This document shows positions 11,369 through 23,420 of a stretch of 64,000 nucleotides of DNA, in pieces (positions within the stretch are counted from its first letter, which is position 1; each line of letters starts with the position of its first letter). The stretch is from Ctena decussata. Taxonomy: Eukaryota; Mollusca; Bivalvia; Lucinida; Lucinidae. The position numbers were made by a program, and so were the translations under genes. The stretch is from contig OZ022501.1 of assembly GCA_963989385.1 (NCBI GenBank), positions 1,436,001-1,500,000 on the forward strand, given 5' to 3'. The notes below the pieces were generated by a model that was not told the DNA's origin, made no database searches, and was given only the letters and a program-made list of their open reading frames with translations.

Positions 11369-11989
11369 TTTTTTTATCCTTTCAGATTCAGCGACCCGCC
11401 AATGGTGAGACGGTCTAGCCAACACCAGACACTCCGGACTGGAAGAAAGTGACACCCGGACTTGTGAATTGATGTGTTTTATAGTTTGAAATATAAGAAT
11501 CTTAAGAATTCAGTTTTATATAATTTCTAAGGAGATTACAGCCTGTCATCAGTAATTCAGTAGTCTAAACAGCCAAAATCTCAAAATAACTAAAAGAATG
11601 AAAAAAAACAACTCTGCCTGTAGAATGTTTGCTGCGACATCGACATGGCGTATGTGCAAACGCACAATTACGCACGATCAATGTCATAGCAGACAGTGTA
11701 AGGAATATGTCGTATACGCCCCCCTCTCCCCCTCACCCCACAATCACCACCAATAAAGAAAATAAGTAAATAACAAATGTACATACGGTTTGATATCTAA
11801 AAAATAAAGGTTTCCCATAACCTAGTGGCTATAACAGCAGTGGGGATTAGAGGTCCGCTGTATGTTGGACACAGCATATGAAAGACGGTTTCTATCCCCC
11901 TCTTTTCGATGCCTTATCCTTCCCTGTTTCGAAAAAGGTACCCAATTACTGCCAGGATGAGAGAAAGAGTTTTCCAGTCCAATCGCTCA

Positions 11990-12058
11990 ACTAAGATTCG
12001 AACCCGCAACCTTCTATACTGTGACCGAATCGCTCTAATCGCTCGACCACGACGCTTC
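11990..12058 (-). repeat. tRNA-like SINE head
   Basis: The minus strand reads GTGGTCGAGCGATTAGAGCG (A-box-like) and GCGGGTTCGAATCTTAG (B box) at tRNA-like spacing. The acceptor stem does not close, so this is a SINE or pseudo-tRNA. 11370-11990 holds short C-rich and A-rich low-complexity tracts and no gene. Confidence 0.45.
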
Positions 12059-12211
12059 TTTAAATCCACGCACGCTGTTTCAAATTAACACATTGCATGT
12101 TATGCACAGATGACAAATACACCATCCCGAAAAAGTTTGGGGAACGATGTTAAAAATGATCCAGTGTTGATTCAACACTGTGTGCCCAGTGGGGCGTTTG
12201 TTTTACAGTTA

Positions 12212-12298
12212 GAGCTGTTACGAAACGAGAGTCATAGTTACCAAATGAACTGATGACCAGGTCGTTTAGTAACTACGACTCATTTTCGTTTCGTGAAG
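12212..12298. repeat. Imperfect 87-bp inverted repeat
   Basis: Arms CGAAACGAGAGTCATAGTTAC and a reverse complement starting CGAAACGAAAATGAG, with an ~12-bp loop. A short fold-back. Downstream, 12300-13540 has several short frames (for example 12253-12555) without family resemblance. Confidence 0.55.
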
Positions 12299-13549
12299 CT
12301 CTGGTATTTTCGCCCTGTGTCGAGCTGTTTTCGGGTTTAAGGTTTCAACAAATATCAGTCGGAATAAAAAATTTACTGCGACAGATCGCATCCCAACCGG
12401 CAAGGACAAGACCAGTGCCTGATTTTTGCCCCGTGTTTTCCTGTGAGGACGGATCTGATCCTCGCCGGGTACCGGTCCGTTTTGGAAGTGGTCTTTTAGG
12501 AACTTGCCAGTCGGATATGCTGACGGAAGTGCAGTGTGTGAGCTTCTGCTTTTAGGACAGAATTGGGCGGCTCGTGTCGTGATGCGTGCTGTTCGGATCT
12601 GTTTATATTAGGGTGTGTGGGCTGAAACAGATGTCTGTTTTGGTCTGTTCACCTGTGATTGCATCTCAATTCGCTATGCATTGTTTCACGTTGATTTTTG
12701 TCGGTCGTAGCGACTTCGTTTCAACATCACTGAGACGTCATGAAGTCACTTGTGTCAAGGTCGATGGGATGGTAAAAACACGGCACTTAAGCCCCGCTAT
12801 CCCTGGCTCCCATCATGATCGCAATTGACTGGTGCATTATGTATATCCGCAGCACTTTCTTCTTGTTTTCGGATTGCGAAATCGACCTGATTGTTGGAAA
12901 AAAGGTCCGCTGAAGCAGGCGCGGGGGAGTGACCAGTGTTGCACATTTCATAGCCGGCCATGAACAGACTCAGTAAAACCGAGTCTGCTATATTTTGGCT
13001 GTATACCCAAAACATTACCTATCATATTCGATCATACTCTGCGGGAGGATTCCAGAATGTACACGAACCCGCAAAAATAAAGGTAACTGAATTGTCCGCC
13101 AATTGCCAATTATTTTTTAATAAAATCTACAGAAGTCTTTTAAAGTGTAGTAGCAACCAGATGTATTCAGAAAGCGAACTGATAAATAATAAAAGAAGAT
13201 TTTAAACAAAAAATGACTTAAATGATTCAGTTATTTATTTTAATATGTTATCTTCATCAGCAAAGCTATGGGAATGCTTTTCTTTTTTCTGTCATTATAT
13301 TTTTTTCACAGACTGACATTCGAGACAGCTATGCTTTTCCGGCCCGGAGATTACTCATATTGGCAGCGGACAAACGCATGCTTGCAACAAGAGTTGTCAG
13401 AAGACAACAAAGCGCGCCTTACATGTGCTGACTCTCACAGCGATTGTGGATATTTAAAGGCTCTCGTCCAAATGTATCTGAGTGCCAAGATTAATGATTG
13501 CCATCCATATAGGGATTGAGTCGGTGAAGCATAAGATACAAGTCAAATC

Positions 13550-14540
13550 CATACAAGGATGGCGATGTTAAAATTTTCATGTCCATATATAGGTGTGTGC
13601 CAAATATAATGGCTCTAACCCATATAGGGACTGAGAAATCACAAAGTCAGTAAGGCGTATCATAAAGTCAAAGAAGCAAAAACATCGGGCAAATTCCTAC
13701 ATGGGTGATAGTGTTTAAATGGACATGTCCATATGTAGGTCTGTCCCAAGTATCAAGACCTTAACCGATACAGGGACTGAGAAATGTTACAAAGTCAGTG
13801 AAGCGTATCATAAAGTCAATGAAGCATAAAATTTACCTCAAGTCCATACAAAGAGGATGCTGCTGAAATGATCTTGTCCATGTTTAAGTGTGTGCAAAGT
13901 ATCGTAACTGTAACCCATATAGGGACTGAGAAATATCATAAAGTCATTGTCAAAGCGTAAAAATGTAGGTCACTGTCCTACATGGTTGGCTATACATACA
14001 TGCCCTTGTCCAGATGCAAGTAATGACCAAATATCATGACCTAAACCCTTATAACTACTTCGAAACTGACTTGTACACAAATGCTTATCATACATTGACC
14101 TAATTCTTTTCCAAGTCAGTAGACCATGACCAGTGGATCATGGTCATACATAGTGCATATATTCAGGTGAGCATGTGCTGATGTAAGTGTTACCAAGTTT
14201 CATTACTCTAGCCCTTATACTTTGTGAGAAAAAAAGACATAAACGCAAATGGTTAACATAGGTAAATTACATTAACCTATTTTTTCCAAGTCAATAGACC
14301 ATGACCAGTAAGTCAATGTCATACATGGTGCATACATTCAGGTTATCATGTGCTGATGTAAGTGTGTACCAAGTTTCATTACTCTAGCTCGTATACTTTA
14401 TAAGAAAAAGACCTAAATGCAAATGGTTAACATAGGTTAAACTGCTCACAGACACGGACGTGGACGCGAACGCATATTCGGACTACGACGCCGGGGGTAT
14501 AGCATTAGGTCTCCTTTGCTTCGCAAAGGCGCGCTAAAAA
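13550..14540 (+). repeat. Pearl/HINE-like element with two core repeat types
   Basis: Three ~150-bp units restart at the phrase 'cata.agggactgagaaat' near 13619, 13768 and 13916. They are followed by two ~180-bp units with 'ccaagtca.tagaccatgaccag' (about 14110 and 14288). The 3' end is a CACGGACGTGGACGCG stretch and a hairpin ctcctttgc-ttc-gcaaagg (about 14510-14532). Core array, GACG microsatellite and terminal hairpin match the pearl layout. No coding sequence. 14541-15165 has no recognisable gene. Confidence 0.65.
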
Positions 14541-15241
14541 CCATGTCTACTTCCCAATTCACTTCACAGAGCTTTTGTATCGGAGTTCATAGCATATATT
14601 GTGATTGAAAATGATGGAGGCCAATATAAAAGTATCAAGAATTAATATTTTACTGATTAGAATTCATTGCAAACTAGAAAACAGAAGCAAACGGGGTAAA
14701 ACTTCTCTTACATATAGGCAGAAATATGGTTGCTGTCCGATGATCTACTTCACCTGTCCGTCAATTCACCATATCACTATACACGAGCGTGAAACTCGGT
14801 TATCTCCTTGTTTTTAACAATGTGCTCCCTGTCGATGATAAGAGGCTTACCTGGCCTATCTAACTCTATTAAAATGCAGAGTTATTTTGATCCTGTCTCA
14901 AAGTACAGGTGGAATAATTAACAAAATTTGTTCAGCAAGGCGCCTGAAAATGTTTACCTGTAAAATGGGGCACAGTGTGGTGAGGACGCAGAAGATGCTT
15001 TCAACAAACTTTTGCTATCAACAATTGAATAAAGAACATCTACAGCTCCTCCACGGGTCCGAATTCTAAAATTCCGCAGTATGTAGCTATGCTTTTGCTT
15101 TGAAATGAAAGTAAACAAAGTAAACACCTTTTAAACAGTATAAATCCCGAATTTTCTCGGGCTCTTGACCCGAATTTACACATTATACCAGTTCTCCCCC
15201 GAGTTTTCACCAGGTATCGTTGTCACCGTTTCCATAGGGTG

Positions 15242-15364
15242 AGAAATATAAATGCATACAAAAAAATGGTTGGTGCCTATTCTGGCATCATTATAAAAAA
15301 ATACACTAACAAAACAGGTTGAAAATGAGAAGAAAAAAATGTTTTTCAGGTCCGCTACTTCTAG
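15242..15364. other. 123-bp island of original intron between the two giant insertions
   Basis: Aligns closely to copy B 56896-57011 (tgcatacaaaaa..atggttgg, then gcatcattataaa.aaatacact, then cgctacttctag). It proves that the 10.6-kb and 18.2-kb segments are separate insertions into one short ancestral intron. Confidence 0.85.
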
Positions 15365-15720
15365 CACAGGCGCTTGAAGTTCTGGACACAAAGCTAGACG
15401 ACTACTACATAGAACCGGGAGATGTAGTTATGAAAAAAGGTATTCTGATGCCCCATATTATCAGATCTTCCGAAGAAAAACCAGTAGTTTGTCTTGTAAA
15501 TCCTAGCTGAAAATACAAGGTGAGAAAAAGGAGCAAGGTCTGCAGTCGGCTTCTAGTCACTCAGATGCACTCCTTAAACAAGTGCAAGGTGAAAAAACTG
15601 AGCAGAATCTGCAGCCAGAAGAAACGCTTGAGAAAATTGCAGCCAAAGTCCCAGTTCATCTACAAGAAGTGTTTAAATCATCCGTGGAACACTAAGACAG
15701 TCAGCAAAGAGAACAGTTGG
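15365..15720 (+). pseudogene. Gypsy pol: protease-RT linker region
   Basis: The frame runs through DYYIEPGD, KKGILMPHII and KPVVCLVNPS, the linker that follows the protease in Ty3/gypsy polyproteins, then a Gln/Ser-rich stretch and VPVHLQEVFKSS, the normal lead-in to the RT. In-frame stops occur at 15508-15510 (TGA) and around 15693 (TAA). The protease and gag that should precede it are absent because the insertion boundary falls here. A CT-TCT-AG hairpin lies in the Ser-rich part (15540-15564). Confidence 0.7.
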
Positions 15721-17080
15721 CGAATCTTCTTTGCAACTATGCTTATGTATTTGCCACAAACGATTTTGACTTGGGTAGTTTTACTGCAATTGAACATACC
15801 ATTGACACCGGGGAAGCTAAACCAATTAAGCAACACATGCGAAGAACTCCTGCATGCTTTGTTGGTGAAGAAGAGGTGCATCTGAAGAAGTGGTTAGATG
15901 CTGGTGTAATCCGGGAGTCTGTTTCCGAATGGTCCTCATCTCCAGTATTGATTCGGAAGAGAGATGGTTCTGTTAGATGGTGTATCGATTACAGAGCATT
16001 GAATGATGTTACTGTGAAAGACACTTTTCCATTGCCGTTGGTAGAAGATTGCCTCGATACGTTAGCGGGAAACATCTGTTTTTCTAAATTAGATGCTAAT
16101 TCTGCTTACTGGCAAGTTCAGGTCAAAGAAGAAGATAGAAAGAAAACCGTATTTTTAACAAAGTTTGGATTGTTCGAACATGTTAAAATGGGATTCGGTT
16201 TGACCAATGCGCCTGCTACATTTTCTCGTGTAGTCAACTTGATTCTTCGTGGTTTGACCTGGAAAACTATTTTGGCATTCTTGGATGATATCCTTGTGAT
16301 TCAAGACATTCAAGGAACATTTGCAGAACTTAGCTGAGGCTCTAGAAAGATTCCGGATCCATGGTATTAAACTCAAGCCTAGGAAGTGTCTTTTCTTTCA
16401 AAAAGAAGTGGAATTCTTAGGAAGAATTGTCAGTGGAAACAAACTATCCATGGCTTCCAAGGACATAGACACGGTAGTCAACTGGCCCGTCCCAAAGTCA
16501 TCAAAAGATGTAGAAAGATTCCTGGGCTTAGCAAACTACCACAGACTCTTCGTTAAAGGCTTCGCGGATTTGGCTCAGCCATTATACTGTTTAACGGGCA
16601 AGAATCAATTCAAGTGGGGAGTTAACGAAATGGAGGCTTTCGCGGCTTTAAAAAAAGCATTAACAACACCTCCAGTGTTAGCTTTACCAAACAATACAGA
16701 TCCTTTTATTTTGGATGTGGATGCTTCTGATGTTGCTATTGGAGCGGAGCTCATACAGGTTCAAGATGGAGCAGAAAGAGTTATAGCTTTTAGCAGTTTC
16801 TCTTTGACTCCAGAACAGAAAAATAACTGTACTAAAAGGAAGGAGCTCTGAGCTATTGTACGCTTTACCAGACAATTCAGATACTACCTTCTAGGCAGGA
16901 TTTTTACAGTGAGAACGGATCACTCCAGTTTGACTTGGTTATTACGGTTTAAGGAGCCGCAAGGTCAGCTAGCTCGATGGATAGAAGAATTGTCGCAGTA
17001 CAATATGTTTATTTAACATCGTGCCGGAGCGAAACATGGGAATGCGGACGCCCTTTCAAGGACTCCAGACCCTTTGGTAC
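15717..17080 (+). pseudogene. Gypsy pol: reverse transcriptase and RNase H
   Basis: The RT palm reads WCIDYRALN, SKLDANSAYWQ (first catalytic Asp) and FLDDILV at about 16278 (the YxDD box with Leu in position 2). RNase H shows ILDVDASD at about 16713, a later RTDHSSL (about 16915) and NADALSR (17044-17064). A frameshift near 16305 separates the palm from the thumb, a TGA at 16849-16851 breaks RNase H, and a TAA lies near 17014. Domain order and similarity are those of Ty3/gypsy (Metaviridae-like) elements. The many lesions mean the copy cannot encode an active enzyme. Confidence 0.9.
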
Positions 17081-17760
17081 CATGTTCAGCATATCTAGCT
17101 GGCATACATCCTGCAGATTTGCCATGTGGTGGTTGTCATTACTGTACCAGGGCAGATGCACAATGGGCAAAATTCACTGAAGATGTGGATGATGCTTTTG
17201 GGTTAACTGTACAGGGTACAGGCCGGAAAGACAATCAATAAAGTGGTGCACCATAAGGAGGCAGCTGTGGAGATGACAGACAAGTCGTTACTAGAAGAAG
17301 TATCAGGGGAAAAGGATGTTAGTCATTCCAGAGATTTACTGGTAAACACTAAAGGCTCCAATAAACAGACTGCAACAACAGAAACTACACATACAGGTGA
17401 TGTTGGTCTTCTAGATCACATCTCAGCAGAAGTAGAAGTAAACCTCCTAGATGTTGTTCTTTCAGTGGATACTGTAGGGTTGCAAGGGAGTGAGTGTCAT
17501 TTCGATATTGTTACTCATGGCCCAGACGAAGAGAGCCACATACAGTCATGTTGTGTGGTAAGACAAAGCAGTTCGTCTAGTCCATCATATTGGGGCTTCA
17601 CTCAGCAGGGCCTTCAGGAAGAACAGGCTAAAGACAAGGATTTAATTGTCATCTTAGATTGGCTTAACAACCAGAAGATACCAGATGATGGTACGTTTTT
17701 TCTTTCCAGTCCTGAAGCGAAGTATTATTGGTTGAATAAAGAGGTGTTTCAATTGATTGA
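17081..17760 (+). pseudogene. Gypsy pol: RNase H-integrase spacer
   Basis: After RNase H comes PCGGCHYC with further Cys, the usual tether before the integrase, then a hydrophilic Ser/Thr/Asp-rich spacer (17243-17600) without family resemblance, then KDLIVILDWL and a pre-integrase strand. Frameshifts are needed near 17235 and 17770. A CT-TCT-AG hairpin (17399-17422) sits in the spacer. Confidence 0.65.
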
Positions 17761-18635
17761 TGGTGTATTATTCAGAAAAAAAAATTCTGTCAGAGGATCA
17801 AGATCTACTTTTGGTGATTCCAGATAGCCTGAAGGAAACGGCCTTATTACTACATTATGATATTCCCTCTTCAGGTCACCAGGGTATAGCCAGGACAAAG
17901 GCGAAGTTGAAGGAAAAATTCTTCTGGGTAAACCTGTCCAAAGAGGCAGAATCTTATGTCTTGACTTGTTCTGTCTGCAACAAGAACAAGAAGAATAAAG
18001 TCTACGGCAAGGTCCCTTTGACAGAATTCCAGGCAGGAGCACCTATGGAACGTGTGCACATTGACTTTCTTGGTCCATTGCCCAAAACGGCAAGTGGAAA
18101 TGAACATTGTCTTATGATGGCGGATCAATTCACTAAATTGATTGCATGTGTGCCATTACCAACGCAGAAAGCTGAAGAGACAGCAAAGGCTGCAATAGAC
18201 AATTTCTTCTCCCGTTTTGGATTTCCGTTACAAATCTTTTCGGATCAAGGACGTAATTTTGACAGTAAGTTGTTTGAAACTTTGTGTAAAGCTTTACAGA
18301 TACACAAGTCAAGGACTACGCCATATAGACCCTCAGCCAACGGTCAAGTAGAACGTTTTAACAGGACGTTGATGGATGCTGTCAGATGTTTTCTAGGAAA
18401 ATCTCAAGATAAATGGGACCAAAACATCCAGCAAATTCCTATGGCTATAAGGTCTTCAGTTAACAGAAGTACTGGTTTCACGCCTAACAAATTGATGTTG
18501 GGAAAAGAAGTCAATACTCCAGCTCAGCTATGTTTCCGAATGCCAGAGCAGATAGACCAGAAGAGTATGGCGAATATGTGTCTAAACTACTGTCCAACCT
18601 GCAGAACGCACACAACACTGCGAGGAGCACACTGA
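17757..18635 (+). pseudogene. Gypsy integrase (H2C2 zinc finger and DDE core)
   Basis: The open frame contains the H2C2 zinc-binding module (HYD..SGHQG, then CSVCNKNK) and the DDE catalytic triad: Asp in HIDFLGP, Asp in FSDQG, Glu in GQVERF, with spacing D-x59-D-x35-E as in gypsy integrases. The core is intact across ~290 codons. The frame then breaks near 18540 and continues in the frame of the next entry. The enzyme would insert retroelement cDNA into chromosomes. Confidence 0.9.
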
Positions 18636-19132
18636 AAACGTCTTTAAAGCGTATGAAGCGAAACTATGAATTTAAAGTTTTATTAAGACCGTATGCTGAA
18701 GGTGATGTAGTTTATCTTCAAGATACTGCTGTCACTAAAGGAAAGTCTCGCAAGCTGTGTTCCTCATGGAAAGGTCCTGTCATAATTGTGAAAAAGTTGT
18801 CAGCATACCTGTATAGGGTTAAGCTGAGGAAAGCCATCCTTGTGACGAATCATGACAGAATGATGCCATGCAGAGACAGGAACCTGCCAGCCTGGATCAC
18901 TAAATTCAAGGAATCATTAGATCATTCAGATGATTTCCCACAACAGGAGAATACAGACCATGAGGAAGTCTACTGTACATGTAGAGCACATTGGAGTGGG
19001 AGATTTATGATTCAATGTGATTACTGTGATGAGTGGTACCACGGTTCATGTGTAAATGTCAGTGCGACTGATGCCTTTAGCATTGACAAATACAAGTTCA
19101 GGGCATGTAAGGATATTGCTCCTGCACAGTAA
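18530..19132 (+). pseudogene. Gypsy integrase C-terminal domain with PHD-type finger
   Basis: First comes the integrase tail: GDVVYLQD, then KLCSSWKGPVIIVKKLS, the GPY/F-like module of gypsy integrases. It is followed by a Cys/His-rich segment (about 18980-19110): CTC, then CDYC, then H-x2-C, and a final C. This is the Cys4-His-Cys3 ligand order of a PHD finger. The seventh ligand position appears to be Phe (KFRAC) where Cys is expected, so this copy's finger is probably damaged. The stop TAA lies at 19130-19132. A PHD finger would read histone tails, an alternative to the chromodomain found in chromoviruses; the function is inferred from the domain only. Confidence 0.75.
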
Positions 19133-19140
19133 ATAGGCCA

Positions 19141-22100
19141 TGAGCCAAAAATGGTTTACCTCCCCCCCCAGGGGGAATTTTGTAGACCATACTTTTCTTA
19201 AAGCCCAGCATCTTAGAAGTATTTTGCAGCATGTTAGCCCTCTGGCGAGTGGGGCGTTAAGCTGTAACAGCCTGTTACAAACGTTACCCATTAAAAAAAT
19301 AAACATAAAATAAAAATAATAAAAAATTATAAAAAGATAGAAATCACTTTCCTATGTTTAAAGTTATAGTGGAGTCTAATAGAACAACCCAGTAGCTAAA
19401 AGTTATGATGTTTGACAGGTCACTTTAGCTCACATGGTGTCATATACGTGACATTTGTCATTACACTCCATTAAAATTGCTATTTCTATCCAAAATACTT
19501 TCTTTTTGTAAGTTACTCCTTTATTATTAGACCGTATCTTTGTTACTGTATTAAAGACAATTTATTGATCTTTTCAGATCTGCAAAAAATATTATCCTAT
19601 CTTGTATACTCTGGGAGAAATAAGATGTTTAACACAGTACCCCCTTATAAATGTTCCAAATTACAATTATCACTTTCTGTATAATTCAAGTGCTTGAACT
19701 ACACTGTGTGAATTAAAAAACAACAGGAAAAGGTAATATTGAATATGCCAGCCTATCTAAACAGCAAGGAACAGTTCCACAATATTTTGAACGCATTTAG
19801 TCGGCCATAATGGTCGATTATATACGTTACCGAGGGCTATTTTGTTAAACTCACCTAATTTGATGATAGAATCATTTTATTTTCGTTGGTAGCAGTTTCT
19901 ACATGAAAGAATCTTTAAATATGAAAGGAAAAATGCATTCTGGTTTATTTTCTTTGATAAGTCATTACTAGAAGTAACGTAAATAACATTAATATTTAAA
20001 ATATTTCATTATAATACCTTTAATCAGGTTTTTTCCCACTGTCACATAAAAAACAATAACATATATAAGTCTGGGTGTTCTTATGATATACTGTGTACTT
20101 GGACCTAGCAACACTTCTCTCAGTTATTTCTCTTAGGGATTCATGAGGTGTGTTTTATACGTGATTAAAACCAGTATACTACAAAATGTAATGTTAAGGG
20201 CATAGATATATTCTGAACACGTAAAACGGGTTTTTTCGTTGGCAACTTATTTATTATATCAAAGATAAAAGTATTTCATAATGGCGTTGCCCAGTTTGTT
20301 TCTTTTACAATTTGTACATTTTAGTTCTAAAGACAGTAAGATACGTTAAATTTTGTTATATACAACTTAAAAAAAATAAACAAAATACCACACCAGAAAA
20401 GATAAAACAGATAAAGCCGCAGCTAAGCCAGCATAGATTTTGCATATAGGGCTCGAGTAAAATGATATACAATCAGTATGATAACATTAAAAGCTAAGCG
20501 CTTTTGACGTGTTTAGTATAAAATTATAAAATAATCAGTAATTAACAATGCAAATGTAGTACCACCTTGTTTACTGACAGGATTGGGTATAGTTTTACGT
20601 GCACACTGAAAAAACTATAGAGCAGAACAGTAAACCTGAAGTTTGAAGACTTAAGCCAAATACAGTTCTGCATCAAAGCTAATGTAGATATTTGCTGGCA
20701 GCGTATTCTTACTGTTGTAAGACTATCGTATATTTTACGTTACCAAGGGAAACAACATTGCTGAGTTACAGTTAAGAAACAAACTTTTGAAAATAATTAA
20801 TGGTAGTGACAATACATTGCTTTATTTAGCTTATTTGTGTATTTAACAATAATGTGTCAACCAGGAGTTTGGGAGAATAGTATCAGAAACATTTAATACA
20901 GAAAAGAGACACTGGCAGTTTACTAGCATACTTTAGCAATCTATTATTGCTATGTTTAAGGTGATCTATATTTCTATGCTTTTGTTTCTTTCTTTTTAAA
21001 GTCTAAATACTTTGGATAATCTCTTAAAGAATCTAACTACATTCAACCATCTATCAAAGTATCTATTCACCAAAGAACATAAAGATACGTTTAGTTGGAC
21101 AAAAATGTTTCAGGGACAGTGTTCCAGTAGCTCTGCACACATAATGAAATGGCAAATGAAAATGACAGAATATATTAATGTTAGTCCTCGCTGTTCAGAT
21201 ATCTATGAGCAAATCTTAGTTGGTCTCCTTCAGAATGTATTCGCCTACACTTTAGTTATGCTTTGCAGCATAATATTGGGGAAAAAAAGAAAAGAAAGGC
21301 GGAACAAGTAACGTATACAACGTATTCATTGCGAGTTTATGGATTCGTCATTTCCGATATCCTAAACTAGCAAAACAGTATTTCTAAAGAGCAAATAATC
21401 AAACAATAGAAATAGTGCATACCTATACAAGCCAAGGAAGGGTTAACCTAAATAACTTACTGCATTTGATCTCTGTGATCTTGTATTACCATATTGTTTA
21501 CTTTTTAGCAATAAATATGGTTGAAAACTGCTTATTTATGACATCTTACTGCTTATCTTATCATCTTTGTCCAAATTTATTAAATACTGTTAGGGAATAC
21601 AGCATTTTGGCAATATCCAAACAACAATTTTAGTTGCTTACATATTGAAAAATTGTCTGACTGAAATTTGTATTTCGTAACACCTTTAGTCCGTGATAGT
21701 AACAACAAGTGGGAATAAAACCATGGGGTTTGCAAAATTACCAGACCAGTTAAATATTTGTAACAACATAATAATAATAGAACTCCTGAACAAGCTGATA
21801 ACAGAATGATGTATGCATTATAAAGTATGTCACTTTCTATCAGCCTTAAATTTTCACATTGTTAATAGTTTGTAATGTATTTGATGGCCGGGAGCTGCAT
21901 AAACAGATCATGTCGATCACAAATTAATATGTAAGTTATGATCACGGGAGCCACACATATTTGCTAATCTATGTAAAGCAGTTACTATGCAAAGAGGCTC
22001 GTGGCTGACGATTCGACTGACAGCATAGAAAAATGGTGTTTATCCCTGTTGGGACAGTTGGTACTGCTTTTGATTGCCTCGGCTGGCAGTCACAGTTGCA

Positions 22101-23359
22101 TATTTGTATGTAGGGTAATTGAATGGCTCAGCCAACAGCACAGGTCGCGAAATTGGTTTTATCCCCATCATGACGAGAACCTAAATATTAATCAGTTGCA
22201 GCATATATCAACTCTTACTTATTTCATTCTACGCCAAATTTAAAAAAAAAAATCATCTTTATGAAGTCACTTTTAAGTGAAACTGAATTGAAGGCAAGGT
22301 CGAAATGCTTCAGCTATAACAATCTATGTGGGTCTTGTTGAGTTTTTGTGTATTTCAAAGAGCTAAATTGCCATCTGACTACCAGTGGTAAGCTAATACT
22401 ACAGCAATGAATAATTCATATTGCACGGGAACTAAATTTTTGATAACAGATGACTCACAAATCTTATCCCCCGACATATTACAATTATGTAACGTAACAT
22501 TACTGTTAGATTGATTTTAAATATACGCTATCCATTGATTTGTTTATAGTTTGAGGACATATAAAACGGGCGTTTCTTCGTGTTTACATACACAACAGTG
22601 TCTACTTAAGACATAATATAAATAATATTAAAAACTAAATGCAGCTGATGTTTGCTTTCTTAGCTTTTCTCGTCATTCTGTAGGTTAAATTCTTCAAAAA
22701 TAAGTTTCTGTCCACATTTAATATATTCACTGCTAACTGCTGCCTAACTTATCTAAGCTGTGCATGAATCAAAGAAGATTGATGGAGCAAGTATAAACTT
22801 CAGTCCACCAATTCAGAGATTTAGTCTGGTTGTTTTTTTTTTCCGAATTTTTGTAGTGGTTATATACGTTACATATTTATCGTGACTGCTGTTGAGTTTT
22901 GTAAGACTTTAGTTTGTTTGTTTTTATACCAGACTATTGAAACAGTCATATATATAACAATTACTTTTCTCTTCACTTCATTCTTACAATTTCCTCCTTA
23001 TATTACATGTATTTAGACACTGAAGGGGAAAAACGTCAAATACAACGTAAACTACGTTTTACGGGTTAGTCAACTTATCGTTGACAATGTCAGTTACCTT
23101 GAAACAGCGATTTATGTACTAGCAGACAAAACCCAACATTATTTAGGGCGAATACTAACATTTGTATACCAATGTGTATTTTCTATTATAACGTGAATAT
23201 GTAAATTTGGGTAGTGTAAGTAACGTTGACGTTACACGTTAATGCCCCAACGTACAGAGGGCTAACATGTGTCATTTTGTTTCTTATATAATGTAGTTTT
23301 AGAAAATCATAGTGTCCAAAATTCCCCCTGGGGGGGGAGGGGGGTCTATGGTCAGCTCA
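19141..23359. mobile_element. 4.2-kb AT-rich segment bracketed by inverted C-run/G-run ends
   Basis: The left end reads TGAGC...ACC, a C-run, then CAGGGGGAATTTTG. The right end is the inverted counterpart (AAAATTCCCCCTGG, a G-run, ...GCTCA). The match is clear over ~25 bp and weaker outside. The inside is strikingly AT-rich, with only short frames and no recognisable protein or RNA. It lies between the integrase stop and the TatD ORF, so it is probably a non-autonomous DNA element inserted into the retroelement. A large intron is the alternative. No clean TSD could be read. Confidence 0.45.
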
Positions 23360-23394
23360 AGGTCTAAAATCTCTGCCGCATAGTGAAACACGTT

Positions 23395-23420
23395 TCTGTC
23401 TTTTGTCTGTTTCAGGAAAG
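23395..23420 (+). promoter_or_regulatory. Candidate splice acceptor before the TatD ORF
   Basis: A pyrimidine-rich tract (ttctgtcttttgtctgtttcag) ends at CAG 23413-23415, six bases before the ATG at 23421. This would allow the ORF to be expressed from a spliced subgenomic RNA, as env-position genes of retroelements often are. Inference from sequence only. Confidence 0.4.

Larger units (their letters stand above)
4634..15241. mobile_element. 10.6-kb element with ~72-bp TIRs and 5-bp TSD
   Basis: The left end starts CACCCTATGGAAACGG. The reverse complement of the right end starts the same way, and the two agree over ~72 bp with about five mismatches. AGAAA flanks both sides (4629-4633 and 15242-15246). 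In copy B the corresponding intron is uninterrupted (56890-56905), so the boundaries are well fixed. CAC-starting ends with 5-bp target duplications are characteristic of the Transib/RAG superfamily, but no RAG1-like or other transposase ORF is recognisable here, so the class is only suggested. The interior is crowded with other repeats listed below and may be a shell kept mobile in trans, or an old autonomous copy. Confidence 0.7.

Noticed and set aside
4634..15241. RAG1/RAG2-like genes inside the CAC-ended element
   Set aside because: I looked for RING/zinc-dimerisation and DDE-type motifs in all long frames and found none. Only the termini and TSD suggest the superfamily.
15678..15881. Minus-strand frame opposite pol
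   Set aside because: Shadow of the gypsy RT lead-in, which has clear family motifs on the plus strand.
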